Shown: positions 35,943 to 48,528, numbered from the stretch's first letter. The stretch is DNA of 64,000 nt from Nemopilema nomurai (GCA_003864495.1 ML133420.1:2815852-2879851), one strand, 5' to 3'. Numbers and translations: made by a program. Notes: generated by a model from the letters alone, not told the origin.

Positions 35943-36701
35943 TAACTTCATGCTTCTGATAGCACAAGTAATATTTGATAAACAGTTTAGCGAGTAAATG
36001 TAAAATAGATGAATTCTTTCACGGGCGTCTTAGGGAGGGGAGAGGGAGGCAGAGGGAGAGTGCCCCTAGCATCTTCTTGAAGGAAAATTGTACGTTTTCC
36101 GTCATATACGTCGAAAGGATTCAATTTCTGTTTTTTCAGTCCCTCGTAATTTAAGATTACCAAACATTGCAAGATGAAGCCTTTTATATATTTATGTATA
36201 CCGATGCAAAATATTAGCCGACATGTCATTTCATTTTGTATCGTTTTGCATGATGTCTGCTATTCGCAATAAGTTCTAGGTTTTGAGATAAACCAAACCC
36301 AGATTTGACGCGCCCTTTTATTGGAATCCTTGTTAGAACAGCCCCCTCTATAGAACTCAAGTCACCACGTCCCTGAAAACCCCTCTGAATATCAGGAAAG
36401 GACGCAAAGGGGGAGGGGCAGTGGCTCCTTGTCCCCTTTTCAATTTATCATTTATGTTCCTCAGCAATTTTTCCTTAAAAAATACGTTTATGTTCAAAAC
36501 CATTTACTTGATTTGAATCGATAGTATGGAAATTCACAATAGGTATAATTTACTAATCTATCTATAGCAGACGGAATAAAAATGTACATGCATATGCTAG
36601 TCTGGAGAGTATGGCAAATGGCGTATCAGCTCAGTTACACAATGCACGATGAAATTCAGAATTTCTCCTAAAGGAAAATTGCTTTTTTCCTGCCATATGA
36701 T

Positions 36702-37402
36702 TTGTTTTGCATGCAGCACATGTTGCGATACCTAGTCAAGGCACTCTGCAGACTGGCTTTTTTAAAACATAATACAATTTTAAGCATAACTACAGCCCAA
36801 GGTGACAAAAGTTCCATCTCTGATGAGCCTGATCTTCCTATCCTTCTGAACCCATTTAAGGATAATGTTCTTTACTACATCTCAGGATTCATTTGCAGAG
36901 GAAACAAGGCTTCTATTTCTTGCAAAGGCTGCCTTTTTTCAATAATGAACTCTGCTCCAGTCTCAGTTGATGATCAAGGTCATTCCTCCATTTGTCTAAC
37001 AAAAAGCAAAAATAGAGGTGGACTTGTTAATGCGAGCAAGGGGGTGTTTGAAATACTGAAGCTATTTGAAAGGCTTTTCACACTCAATGTTATAGATAAG
37101 AAAAATAAATTTACAACAGAGAGGGGGTGGGGATTTGCATAAAAATAACCACTGCCTGTTGCCATCCAATGTCACCAAAGGCTGCCTCACTGTTTCCTGA
37201 TACAAAACAAAGATGCACCAGAACTAGAGATCCAGATAATGGAGACAGTCATGCAACACAAATTATAAAGGAAGTTTCAAAAAGATATCTGACAATGTGC
37301 CTTCAAACCTATGCTCAACACTACAATAGATGTGTTGTGAATAAAGGAGAAGCCTCAATAAGACACAAGCTGACCAAGACTGTTCTTTCTCAAAACCAGT
37401 AG
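36702..37402 (+). pseudogene. C-terminal part of a THAP9/P-element-like transposase
   Basis: Frame 36702-37139 contains Y-Y-I-S-G-F-I-C-R followed by C-K-G-C-L and, about 30 residues later, K-N-R-G-G-L-V-N-A-S. These are hallmarks of the P-transposase C-terminal region. The frame then breaks, and a second frame up to 37402 carries IIKEVSKRYLTMCLQ and R-H-K-L-T-K-T-V-L-S-Q-N-Q, the usual end of these transposases. One frameshift separates the two halves. The RNase-H-like catalytic core is absent, so the protein cannot act. P-type transposases bind the element ends and excise and insert DNA. Confidence 0.65.
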
Positions 37403-38348
37403 AGGTAGTTTAGCTTACGTTTGATGGTTTTCCTTTATTTTTAGGGAAAAACATAGTAGACAACAAATTTCTGGGGAAAAAAATTTAGACCTAAATTTTT
37501 AAATTTTGACAAATTTTTGATTAGAAATGTTGACTGATGCATGTTTACTTTCTTTCAGAATACCTTGTTCCATCAGTGCATGGATTGTTTTAAGCACAAT
37601 CTCGCATGAATGAGGTGTAGTGTTTTGGTGGCTCAAGGGCTCAGCCTCAATTAGATGATCAGTTTTAGCTTTTTTCCTTGTTTCCTAGGGCATGTTTTCG
37701 CAATGCCTTCAAGAGTCCCTTGCTAATGTATAGCACAACATCGCTGATCCTGTTCAACCCTTGGGCAAAAATGTTTCTGGCATGTTTTCTTTAGATCGGT
37801 GAAACATGTGTAAGGCAGCCCTCTACGTCGAGTTTAAAGTAATGCAAGAAAATATGAATGGCTCTCATTTATAAAGACACCCTAAACATTGTTTGTCAAT
37901 AGGGTAGGAAATTCAACTGCAATGTAACGGAAAGGACCAGAAAATGCCATGATCCGAAGACAAAATTGATCGCGACTCTTTATATGTAAGTAAGTGAAAT
38001 ACACATCAATCGATTACTTCTCGAGAAAGTCTAAAGAGAAAAATTTACCACTTACCATTTTGAAATTCGTAACAACTCCAAGAAGCTTCGTCTGTGGCTG
38101 CATTATTAGGCAGGAATTTCCACTACAATCTAAGGATCTGGGTAACCAAAAATTTTAATACTAACCAGCAGACTGACTGCATCTTCTAAGCGCAAGCCTG
38201 CTACCTCTCGTAACTGCTGGATAGTAGCACACTCCACACTCTACATCTGTATTTGGTTAAGAGATTGAAAGAAATCTTCCCAATCTTGTACAGCCATAGC
38301 AAAAAATGTCATTTCGCGCCAAAATTGTGAAGAATGGCATCTTGGGAT

Positions 38349-38425
38349 TTGTTGACATTGATTTATTTTGTTGACATTGATTTATTTTGTTGACATTGAT
38401 TTACTTTCTTGACATTGATTTCCAG
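38349..38425. repeat. 20-bp tandem repeat at the nuclease gene's 3' end
   Basis: TGTTGACATTGATTTATTTT is repeated about 3.5 times with minor changes. The nuclease stop codon falls inside it, so the repeat has captured or replaced the original C-terminal codons. Confidence 0.85.
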
Positions 38426-39764
38426 CCTTGATAGTGATTTATATTCTTGAATTGTAGATGCTTATTTACGTCTTTGACTTTTATTTGTACTCTTGACGCT
38501 AAATATATTCTTGAACTTGGTATAATTTCTTGGTTTTGTTGAAATTCCTCCAAGTCAAGATGAGTAATGGTCCTCTGCCCGCAACGATACCATACATAAG
38601 CCTGGCAGTGAGCTCGTTTGAAAACTTGGACAACAGAATCGGGATCTGGGGGCAATGACATCGACGACTTATTTTTCAAGCTTTTGTACAAGCGAATTCT
38701 TGTTTTCACGTAATCTTCATTATCTTTGCCAGAATAGATCACCGAACGCACAAACTCTCTGACGTTGTTTAAACCATCTTCGGCCAGCTTTCTGCCCTGC
38801 CCAAGTGACTCAAGCAAACCCAGCTTTGTTTCATCTGCAAAAACTTTCTTGAGGATACGAAGCTTACCAGTTCGATAGAAGTACGATGTTGTATCGCAGC
38901 CTGTAATTGCGTAAGAAGCGGGACACACCGAGCAAATATCTGATCCAAGGAAATCACAGATGACACCAATGTCTGCTTATTTCTCAGCATCATACTTCAG
39001 GTACCATTTGTGTGTAACATGGTATTGAGAATACGACCACACCAACAGCACTAATACATCAGTGTCTTTTGCAACAATGACTACATCAGTCTGCTCTTCA
39101 AGTGCCAATAGCACAAGTCTGGTATCAGCCTCTTCGTGATTACATTCCACTTCATCATGATTGTTTCCTTCTAACCTGTAGATTTTATTACCCATTGTGA
39201 TGACAAATCTTGTCTTGATGAGTCGTCTTCCATTCTCTGTAAAAACGTTTCTTGTAATCAACTCAAGCACTTGCTCTTTATTTTCAGCACTCTCGAATCC
39301 CTCAACAGATGTTCTCTAAAATTCTTCTCCTCTCTGTTTGCGTGTTCCACTCTTTGCACTGATGTTCTTGTATGTATCATTGGCCATACCCACCAATACA
39401 GATTCTGCTGCGTCTGGTGATGTGGTGAGCCGAAGGAGGCCCTCTATCCATTCCCCATATGTGTGCTTTGACTTTAATGTTTGCACTGCAGCCATGCCTC
39501 TGAAGGTCGCGTTCCATATCCGTTCTCGAAAACTGTTACTCTAGTGCGGAAATTCGTTCTACAGTTACAATGAACTGTTATTTTGTCTTCACTGTCCCTT
39601 TCACAAAGTCTAGAATTAACAAGCGTGTAGCCGTGTTCTTTTACCTCTAAAGGAATCTGTACCTGTGCCCATAATTGCGCCTGTTCTTGGAATTTGGCTA
39701 AACCATTGTCACCAACACAAGTCCTTTTGGCATTTTTTTTATAATTTCCCAGTACACAAAACAA
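38401..39764 (-). pseudogene. XPG/FEN1-like (PIN-fold) nuclease of the nested element, one in-frame stop plus upstream breaks
   Basis: From 39270 to 38401 one frame is open except for a single TAA after K-Y-D-A-E-K (near 38977). It contains, in order, N-H-E-E-A-D-T-R, then V-A-K-D-T-D-V-L-V-L, then I-T-G-C-D-T-T-S. This spacing and chemistry parallels the EAEA, D-x-D and GxDY acidic motifs of XPG/FEN1 nucleases, which bind two metal ions and cut structured DNA. Further upstream, 39764-39474 encodes a cysteine-containing segment in a separate frame that probably belongs to the same protein, with a break between. The stop codon lies in a 20-bp tandem repeat. It is a widespread, mostly uncharacterised family in cnidarians by my recollection. 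Function as a transposase is inference. Confidence 0.62.
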
Positions 39765-40908
39765 CGCAAGCCACTTTCCCCTGTCGCAGGGCTCAAGAAA
39801 GGTTGTGTTGTTTCCATTTTAAAACAACATTTGAAGAAAGGTTTTCGATGAACATTAATACATCTTGTTGACTATCTCATACTGTATCAGTGCTCAAAAC
39901 CCCAACATTACATCGTTTGAGCAGCCACAACACTGGTATAATTTTTACATAGCAGAGGCAAGTGTTTGTATTACTGATTTGGTCAAACAATAAGCACTAG
40001 AGTATTCAAATGTGGAACTAGCACCGGAAGTGCAATCATAATCGTTGATACAGCTGAAACCCGAAGCTTTTAAGAAAATTTTCACACAATCAGGGGTAAC
40101 ATTGAACGACCAAAGTTCAATAATTCATCTAAAGCCCACGATTTGTAGCATGCAATGTGCTTTAAAATATCTGTAGTAGAAGCACAAAATCATGCTTGTT
40201 ATTAATTTTTTGCTCAATTTTCTTAATTCATTTGAGAAAGACAAACATACCATTAGAATTATACGACGTTACCCCCTGATTAACTGCAACTTTAAACGCC
40301 TATTTCTTTGGAAGTGTACGTTTTAGGGCTATGGTTCTTTTATAAAGTCGAAATAACTTTAAAAGCGCAATCCCAAAATGTATTTAGATTCAAAATTCGA
40401 AAAGTTACTTTTTCTCTGACCGTGCTCGGTCAAATACGTCACTGTCACGTGACAAGAACCAATTTTCCAAAATGTCCCAACTCGGAATCTTGATCCCTTA
40501 TATATATACTTTCATTTTAAGCATTACAATTTTTGGTTACCCAGATCCTTAGATTGAAATGGAAAATTCCCTGCCTATATGGGTTTTTGGGTTGCGTGCT
40601 GTCGTTCCTTCGTACATGCCGACTGCCACAGCATTTTACTTTGTACGGACACGAAAAATTGCCTAAATCCATAGATAAGGACACTCAGATGGTAGAAGTA
40701 ACTTTGCATCTTGCAATCCTTATGATATTCACCCGAATTGACTTGAAAGTTTGCAAATACAAACTTTATTTTCAGAGGACTTCGTAGTCCTCCATACTTA
40801 ACCACCGTCCACGAGCCGTTGTTATTACCTCTTGCAAAATGGCGCACAAAACATCAGTTTGCAGAAGCCTCGTTCGCACTCTAGTGTTTTAATTATCCTA
40901 CCTTTATG

Positions 40909-41529
40909 GTAACTCCAATAGTTGATAAGTTGGGTGAATGTTGCCCTTTGTCACTGCTTTAAGACGCCAAATAGAATTCGGATGGAAATCGGATCGACAA
41001 TGAGTGATATTACATAACAAGTGGACTGTTATTGCTTGTTAACATATTCCCTAGTGCATAAGAACTACAGGTAGCAGATTATAGAAATAAGATAATCATG
41101 AATTTGTTATTGATTTATGAATACTAGTGTGAGTGGTCAGACTGCCTTGGTCCATTTTTCGAGTCATATGGGAGCTTCTAATCTATACAGTCCTTGTTTC
41201 AATGCGTTGAGGTGTTTTGGTCAAATGCTTAAACTAGATACACCATTTCTTATATAAAAGGACCTATCATAAAGCATCTTTGAGCTAAGAACCAATTTTA
41301 CTGCCAAACAAGATCATTGATCAGAAAACCTTACGGATTCCATTTTTGACGGGGACAGTATTCTATTTAGGTTAGGAAAATTATTATTGAATCGTGTTAA
41401 AAAGTCTGCTTATGAGAGACTGACTTGAAGATTGCTCAAAGAAAAAAGCCATGTTTTCTTTCTGTACGAAAGTCACTTCATTTCAAATTTTCATCACTTT
41501 GTGATTCACAATTGTCATCAAAACTTTCT
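40909..41529. other. Interval between the P-like element and MACPF gene 3
   Basis: Starts with the right target duplication of the P-like element. From 41203 it aligns with the 3' flank of MACPF gene 1. No gene was seen. Confidence 0.5.
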
Positions 41530-44500
41530 TTAGTGGCGGCTCTTTCTCTTGCGGTACCGGTTTCTAAAAGAAAAAATGAAGATACTGATATGATATGGCA
41601 TTGATATAATACTTATCCATAACACTTAGGAACTATTAAATTAGACAGAGATCGCTTTGCCAATGCCTTTTAGACTGGAGTCATGCCCTGTTGACAAGGT
41701 TAAGTGCCAGTGAATGTAAATATTTAACTTCTAAAATCACACTTACGCTTTTGCTTTTTTCTTTTTCGAAATTGGTTGGCAGCACTTGTGTTTTATGTCA
41801 TTCAATGCAGTGTCATCTCCACCCGGACTTTCAACCTTTGTGTTAATTCCACAAATGAATTGCCCCCTTGGACATTCAACGAATCTGCTCCATCTTCCCC
41901 ATTCTGTGGCTTGACCTTTGACTCTCCCTGTCTCCTCCCAAGTGTCGAAATCTCTGCATTTGTATTCGACGTTGTCCAGTGCAGTGTCATCTTTTAGATC
42001 TCCCCAACCCAGTTTGTCCTCAACGTTTTGTCTCCAACCGCTCATTAAGCTTCCTCTCGGGCACTCGAAAGGCTCTGACCAGTCACCCCATGGGCCCCTG
42101 TTCGAGCAAACCTCCTTATCTCCACAAAGCAGACAAACCGCGTTCGCACCTGTGTCATCACTACTTCCCTGGCCTTTTTCAGCCCTCAATATAAATCCCT
42201 TAGCAAAATCACCATCATTGCAGTAATCCATGGTACCCCAGGTTCCCCAAGGCCCTTTGTTTTCCTCTTGTTCAATATCATCAGTTAGAGTCCATTTAAG
42301 CTCTGCGCAAAGGAAATGCTGTCTTTGTATGACGAACTTACTTATCATGTTGCACGTATATTGACGACGCCACATTATGTAATTTCGTACAATTTAGCGT
42401 TGTCATCATGGCCTATGCTACCAAGTAAGATACTTTATAGAGATGAGATTTCGCGCATTCAAGAACTGCGACAGGAAAATCATTTTCCCAACTCTACTTT
42501 TCATGGCATGCTTTGGTCAAATTGATAGGAATGCTCGTCAATGGTCTTCAAGTTGGTGATTCTACAATACTTGCTATGCGGACAAAGCACACAGATACTG
42601 TAAGGGACTAACATAGGTAGTGCTTAAGCACTGCGAAAGAATAAGGTTCAAAAGAGACTGTTCTTACCTCTTTGGCAAATCTTTCCATCTCCATGGAATC
42701 CAAGCTTGCATTTGCAATTATAGAGATGGTCTTCATCGCCACTGTTTTCGTTGTCTGTACAGTCTGCATTGGCACTACATTGGGTGCCACCCCCGCAACC
42801 CTTGGGGGGACCTTCACATTCAACATTGAAAAGGCTTTTTTCCTTAAAGCTTTGACAGTATCCCTATAAAGGAGACCTCATGTTAGCATTGCAAAGATAC
42901 CTTGGTTTGAACAAAAAAAATGGGCATGGCTACATGTAGACTAAAATCACGCCGAAATACCTGCTCAGATCCTTTTTTTATCTTATGGCTAAATTTGGCA
43001 ATCGTTAAAAATAGATTAAGTTTTTCGAATACTCTATAATAATTTATTTCAGTGGAAAACAAACCTAATTACTTGTTTCAGGAAATAATTTTACTGCCTT
43101 CAGCAGTTTAATTTTTAGCCCTTTTGAAGAAATATGATGAAAGAAATGTGATATGTGGAAGAAAGACACCTAGAGAACTTTAAAAAAGATGCATTGAAGA
43201 AAGATCAGATAATTTTAAATTTACAAAAAAGTTAAAAATGCAATCGGGTGGCAAATAACTTTATGAATTATTGGTTGATGGTAGAGGTCTCTTCTTTCGC
43301 GTCTTTCCTTAATGTTCAGCACACTAATATTGAGCTGCTCACAAACAATTCACAGAAACCATTGAAATGGCCAAAGTATTCTGATCATCACCTGCATGTA
43401 CTGTGAGAGCTCCGTCCTGATTTTCGCGTAGTCTACCGTCTCATCCCGGAAGAAGGCTTCTTTGAAAACTTCAAGAATGCTTTTCAGTTGATAGTAAATT
43501 GGCATTGGGTCGCTCACAGACTCCGCCATCCATGCCTGGTGGTCACCTGCAAGGCAATCAAACATTCCAGTGACTATTTCTATGACTTGATAGATCCTTG
43601 ATATTATCGATAAAGACTGTCTTATCACGCTGAAAGGCATATAAACTAAAAAACACCTATAAATACATCATGCGTCACTTTGACAGGTTGCCCCAATGGC
43701 AATTATTTTTTTGACCTCTGAGCTCAACTGAATTTGTTCTTCTCGTTTTTATATAAATAGGAACAAGGTTGATTTGAAAAAAATTCTGGGGGTCTTGGAG
43801 ATTGAATGCTCACCGTCAATGCAGCCTAAAACACGGAGGGCGCGATAGAATCCTGCCGCCTTGTTGCATTTAACTTACACGTTTGGATGAATGACTATTG
43901 TCTACGAAAAGGGCATCAGTAGGCATCAGTGTTAGAAAGAACATGAAGGGCAACATTACAAAGGAAATTACCATTAGCAGGAGGGCTTGAACCGATTGTG
44001 ATGGTTCTCGTTGTCTCGACTTTCTCTTCATACTTTTCTTTGTCTTCCTGTGAAACTTTAAATTGCCTGTCCGTTTTCAATGATCCAAGTGCGACAACAG
44101 AAGCTTCAGCAGCAAATCTGACGTCGACTCCATTCTTACTCAGCTTCTCCTGATTTGCTTTGGAGATGGTTTGCAATTTTGCATACCTGAGAAAATTGTA
44201 TGCTAAATTAGGCTCTACGTTTTCAGCAATTAAAGGACTAGAACCTTCTAGAACTTAGACTATGGATAGTGCTCGACAGCAAAGAGGTACCGCTACCTCA
44301 ACTCAAAAGAGTCCATGAACAAAAGTAGCCTCGAAGTAATCACTACAGCCAACATGTTCACACGACCATAAGGTGGACCATATCTCTTGAACAATGTAGT
44401 TTGGAACAATAGCGCCTGTTGATATTTGTACCAAGAATAAGATTCTTCTGACAATCAGCATAGTGAAAAAAATACTGGACTATCAACAGCAGATGGAATA

Positions 44501-46547
44501 ACATTGCAAATCTTTCTTCTCAACTTTGAATAAAACTATCCTGTCTCCGGTCTAATATCCGGCCTAGAAAAACTAGTTTCTTTAGTTGAATCACAAACTG
44601 CTTCAATGCTCCTCCCTATTTTTGAGGCAAGACGTCGTTCTGAAACTTGAATAGACCCAATCAGGCCATTTATACTTCAATTCAATTTCCATTTTATACT
44701 TTAAATGACATGTAAAATCTAACTTTTAATTCACCTGGCACCCATGTCGACTGCTTCGACAAAATGTGTTCCAAAAGTGTCCAGGAATTCTCCAAAATCA
44801 CCTGCACCGCTCTCTAGACGCTTAACAGTCGCAAGGAAGTTAGATGTAAATTTTGGGGGTGTCCCAGTTTGAATCCTTCCTTCATAAACGACACATGTTG
44901 CTTCCGTCTTTATTATGGACTTCGTGTTTGATTTCAATGTCCTTGATGTTCTTTCGTATTCTGCACTGCCCGTGAAAGATGCTTTTACTATCTTGTATTG
45001 CCCTGACCCAGATACCGATGCTTTGGCTGACAAGCTGTGTTGGTAGTCTGATTCAGTCATGACCATTTCAGAGCTGAAATCTGTCGTGCAAGTCTGTTTC
45101 CTGACAATTTCAGTGTAGTCTGGGATTTTGTAGCGTTGATCATCTGTTTGCTTGTCTTGTTCGAAGGTAGCATCAAAGATTTTTAATTTGAATCCTGGAT
45201 CGAATCTTTCAGGATCTGCTGGATTCCCTTCCAATACATGATATCCCTTAAACAGATATCCAATATTTTTGATTATGGTGCTACCTGTTGACAAGAGAAG
45301 AAAATTAGAAGATGAATTTTAGATACAGACAAATTTGCAAACTTAATTATCACATAAGAAAGTTTCTAATATAAAACACATTTTGTGAAGAAAATATAAC
45401 AATTCTCTAACTCTGCGAGAGCTACAGATTATTGGTTTGGATAGAAAACTTTTAAGAGATAAAAAAGCGGAGCAAATATTCCTATGATAGCATTTCAAGG
45501 AACTAGCTGCGAATAAAGTTTGTTTCTTCACGGTTTTTTTAAAGAGGTTGCAATTGCTAGGAAAAGGTAGAGATACCTGAAAGGTGGACAGAAAACACGT
45601 AAGAGGACAATCGAAGCGAAAAAACCAACAATGAGAGAAACAGGGAGTGTCGATGGATGGATAATATTGCTGTCGGGAATACGAGCAGCGATAGTATAGG
45701 TGCAGGAAAACAATTTGATCAGAAGAGATTATGACAAGTCAGAGGAGATTATGACAGAGACGAGGACATGAGCAAGATATACGACAGTAAATAAAGCCTG
45801 AGTCACAAAATAAAAAATTATTGTTAAAAGACCAAGAGAAGATTACAAGGCAAAAAATCCAAATGTAGAAAGGGGAAATCAGAATTGGAAGAACATTAAG
45901 GATAAAAATGGATAATGTACAACCACAATAAAAATCAATGCAAGATTGTTAGTCAAAAGACACTACAGTTGGAGTCTAAGCGAGAAGATGGCAGCCAGAG
46001 AGAAAAAGTTCCGTGAGCCACGATTGCTTGCGTTTTTAACAAAGCGGCACACACCGATAATAACATCAAAATAAAAAAAGCAAATGCTGACTTCGTTTTT
46101 CCAGTTCTTCTCCAGAGGACTCGCTTTCATTTTCAGCCACCTCATTACTCTCCGTTATGCTCTGGACCGCATTACCTGCCAATAAGAATGATTTTTAAAA
46201 CTACTTGGATGCTAATCCATAATATATGGTAAGATCAGAACTTGCCTACCAACTAAAATGATATACCCTGTAGGCCATGAAAATAATTGTATTGAAAGAA
46301 AATGAGTTATTTTCACCCATAACTGGCAGTTGTTACTGTACCATTTGTGTAGTCACCGTTCTAGCGCTATAGTTCTTCAAGATGGAGCGAATCATAAAGG
46401 AAGAAAGGAGATGTTGCATAGATATTATTCCAATAGAACCATATAAAAGTATAACATATAATTTGATTTAAAAGCATACAGCATACCTTGTCCGTTGACA
46501 AATACAACTGCCGAAAGGCATAGAAGCAATGCAATGAACTGCGCCAT
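41530..46547 (-). CDS. MACPF gene 3: intact-looking secreted MACPF-EGF-VOMI protein
   Basis: Exons: 46547-46487 (signal peptide), 46175-46092 (propeptide ending E-K-R), 45284-44735 (MACPF, FGTHF), 44186-43972, 43546-43392 (DPMPIYY), 42863-42668 (EGF), 42302-41747 (VOMI), 41563-41530. They sum to 1851 bases, 616 residues plus stop, and every splice phase matches. The first EGF-exon codons supply the Y-C-Q of the MACPF end, then the EGF cysteines follow in frame (E-C-E-G-P-P, C-K-C-K). The VOMI exon holds three repeats with WG-x-W and DDTAL-type motifs, as in vitelline membrane outer layer protein I. The predicted role is a secreted pore-forming protein (venom, nematocyst or immune effector). 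PsTX-60/AvTX-60 proteins share the MACPF-EGF part; the VOMI addition makes this longer. It diverges from genes 1 and 2 mainly in the MACPF exons. The propeptide donor (GTCAGC) is weak in all copies. Confidence 0.87.
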
Positions 46548-46619
46548 CTTCTTCCAGTTCTAGCTCCGGTGCATATGAGCGAACCTAAAACTATGAAATG
46601 GGTCTCTGTTACTGTTGCC

Positions 46620-46627
46620 TTTATATA
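46620..46627 (-). promoter_or_regulatory. TATA box of MACPF gene 3
   Basis: TATATAAA at the conserved position upstream of the ATG. The surrounding ~100 bases are almost unchanged from units 1 and 2, although the DNA further upstream has diverged. Confidence 0.65.
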
Positions 46628-48528
46628 ACAGTACCGGGTGCTTCTGGTGCCAGGACTCTGATCTCATAGCAATGTCAGTAGTTCAGGCAACCGTATTATG
46701 GCGCACCAGTTTATTTGTAGATGGAAGTTACAAATTGTAGGTGTAAGTTACAAATGTTTAATCGAAGACAATAGCCGACCTTTCCAGAAAGATGTTGATG
46801 ATGCATTGAGATCATGCAACAAGACAAACAATCATTTTTTTTAAAATCTTGCGTAATTGTTACAAAGTAAAAGAATTGTTTCTCGCCAAAAGGTAAAATT
46901 TCATCAAGTAACCATCATAGAAAACAACATATGATGAGTCAAATCATCAAGACCCATCGGTTTGAAGAAAAAGTAATGAAAATATGGAACTGAGCAATCA
47001 AGGCTAGATCCAAAATATAAAGCCAAGTTTCATTTATTGGCATGAATATTTCGATTCTAATGAATACTAATTGGCATTAGTTACAATGTATAAAAAGCAT
47101 TATCTGTGTCACATGCAAATAGAAGCCGATTGCGCCTTCAATTGAGGCTCATCCTTGATAGGACGTTTACCCATGATTATTCCTGTAAAGGTTGCTCATG
47201 CCAATTTATTTCACTTCCATTTTAGTTTATGGGCATGGTGCCGGGGCGGATCTAGAGAAACTTTGATTATCGGGGAGGAGGCAGTTGATAACAGGGGCGC
47301 CGAAACATTCTCAGAAGTTTTCAGAAGTTTTTCACAAATATACGCTTCATATAGTAATTCCTGACTTTAAATTTTGATAAAGTGGTCCTCTATTCACGTT
47401 CTATGAAAATTATATTCAAATCAGTTGCATAAAGAAGTACTTTATGGGAACTTAAGGCATCATTTTCAAAGGCGGCGGTGTGCAATTGAACCTGAGAGGA
47501 CTATAAACCAAGTTAAGTGGAAAATAAAAGGACCCACCATGGAGTGGCTAGAGATGTTCCTCCAGAACTAGGGTTTAACAATATGAATACCATACTACAA
47601 AGAATAGACAGTTCGACGATTTGCACTGATGATTGATTTTTAGTAAAAGTTTTTGAAGGGGGTGATTCATGCTAAAACTCTGGCGATAGACGCTGGGGAA
47701 AGGAAGAAAGGGTGACCACTTTTTCATATTACTCATGTCAATGATGTTGAATTGAATGACTTTTCATTTCGAGCAAGCTTTCTCGTGCAACATAGGGAGG
47801 CACCTGGAAGCTTCGTTTCTCTTCAAGAGAAATATTCCAAAAAGGGACCCAAAAGGGGCGCAAAATTTAAAAAAGGAGAGGCGCCAGACCAGAACTGCAG
47901 TTCCCCCCTAAGGCCACGTTTACACTGGCAACGGGTCACTTTTTTATCCGTATCATAGCAAAGCATAGCTTTTTTGTTGATAATTTGCTAATTTGTCTAC
48001 AGTTACAGGGCCTTCCGTGAATTAAAGGAATGGAATTTGATGCAAAAGGTACAAGGAGAAGAACTGAAATTATTTGTTCTAAGTTCCAAAAGTATAATTT
48101 GTGGAAAGGTAGGCGGTCATGGCTCAAGATGCCAACTTCCACTTGGATAGCGGATTCAGATTCACCTTAAAGTTGGTCAAATTTTTGCCGTCCTGAGGAC
48201 TAGATGTTTTAATCCATAAATTTGAGATTTTTTTTCTAAATTTTTTCCGATTTTACATTGACTTAATTGGACTAATGCTCCTAAAAATTATGCTTGATTT
48301 TGAGGTGAGAATACGGTTTATTTGTCTATGGCCTTTCACGAAAAAGCTAACAAGCTTAGTTCTAATTTCGTTTCTTTTAACTTTCAAACCAGTAGCGTGA
48401 ATGTAATGAGCAACTGAACCTTGAATTGATCTTTAGTCACTATAACCGCTTTCTACTTCGAAATAAATTGTATATGAACAGCATCATTTTTTCAACACTT
48501 ATGGGCTAGGTTACTGCTGGGTAACGCA
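46628..48528. other. Flank upstream of MACPF gene 3, no gene seen
   Basis: Alignable to the 7705-10080 flank with many indels. A GCCGGGGCGGATCTAGAG stretch near 47240 resembles hAT termini, and the CGTTTACACTGGCAACGGG motif recurs near 47918. No coding segment was recognised. Confidence 0.45.

Larger units (their letters stand above)
38107..40577. mobile_element. Nested TIR element carrying an XPG/FEN1-like nuclease gene (Academ-like)
   Basis: Inverted ends of ~55 bp start TAGGCAGGAAT (38107) and end ATTCCCTGCCTA (40577). Both arms contain the exact stretch ATCTAAGGATCTGGGTAACC. The flanks are TAT (38104-38106 and 40578-40580), a possible 3-bp target duplication. The only recognisable gene is a minus-strand XPG-like nuclease (38403-39764). 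Academ transposons combine an XPG-type domain with 3-4-bp duplications, so Academ is the best match I can offer from memory. The element sits between the transposase remnant and the right end of the P-like element. Confidence 0.72.
35282..40908. mobile_element. P-element-like transposon, 5.6 kb, with a nested element
   Basis: The ends are 34-bp inverted repeats beginning CATA(G/A)AG(A/G)TAGG, matching at 32 of 34 positions. They are flanked by GTTACTCC (35274-35281) and GTAACTCC (40909-40916), an 8-bp duplication with one mismatch. A further inverted block (TTTGTGCGCCATTTTGCAAGAGGTA) lies just inside both ends. CA-starting ends, 8-bp duplications, internal inverted repeats and THAP/P-transposase remnants inside all fit the P superfamily. 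Without the nested element at 38107-40577 it is about 3.15 kb, close to the size of a canonical P element. The coding region is incomplete, so it is immobile on its own. Confidence 0.82.
41203..48528. repeat. Diverged third copy of the MACPF unit
   Basis: Similarity to copy 1 begins at the GTTGAGGTGTTTTGGTC motif (copy 1 near 2138) and ends at the TACTGCTGGGTAACGCA motif (copy 1 near 10080). Identity is uneven: intron 3 and the VOMI exon are almost unchanged, while the MACPF exons and the upstream flank have many substitutions and indels. It lacks the OTU-like relic that precedes copies 1 and 2. This is an older duplicate in the same orientation. Confidence 0.93.

Noticed and set aside
35987..36229. 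80-codon minus-strand frame in the P-like element
   Set aside because: No similarity to transposase parts; it lies where the catalytic core should be but on the opposite strand.
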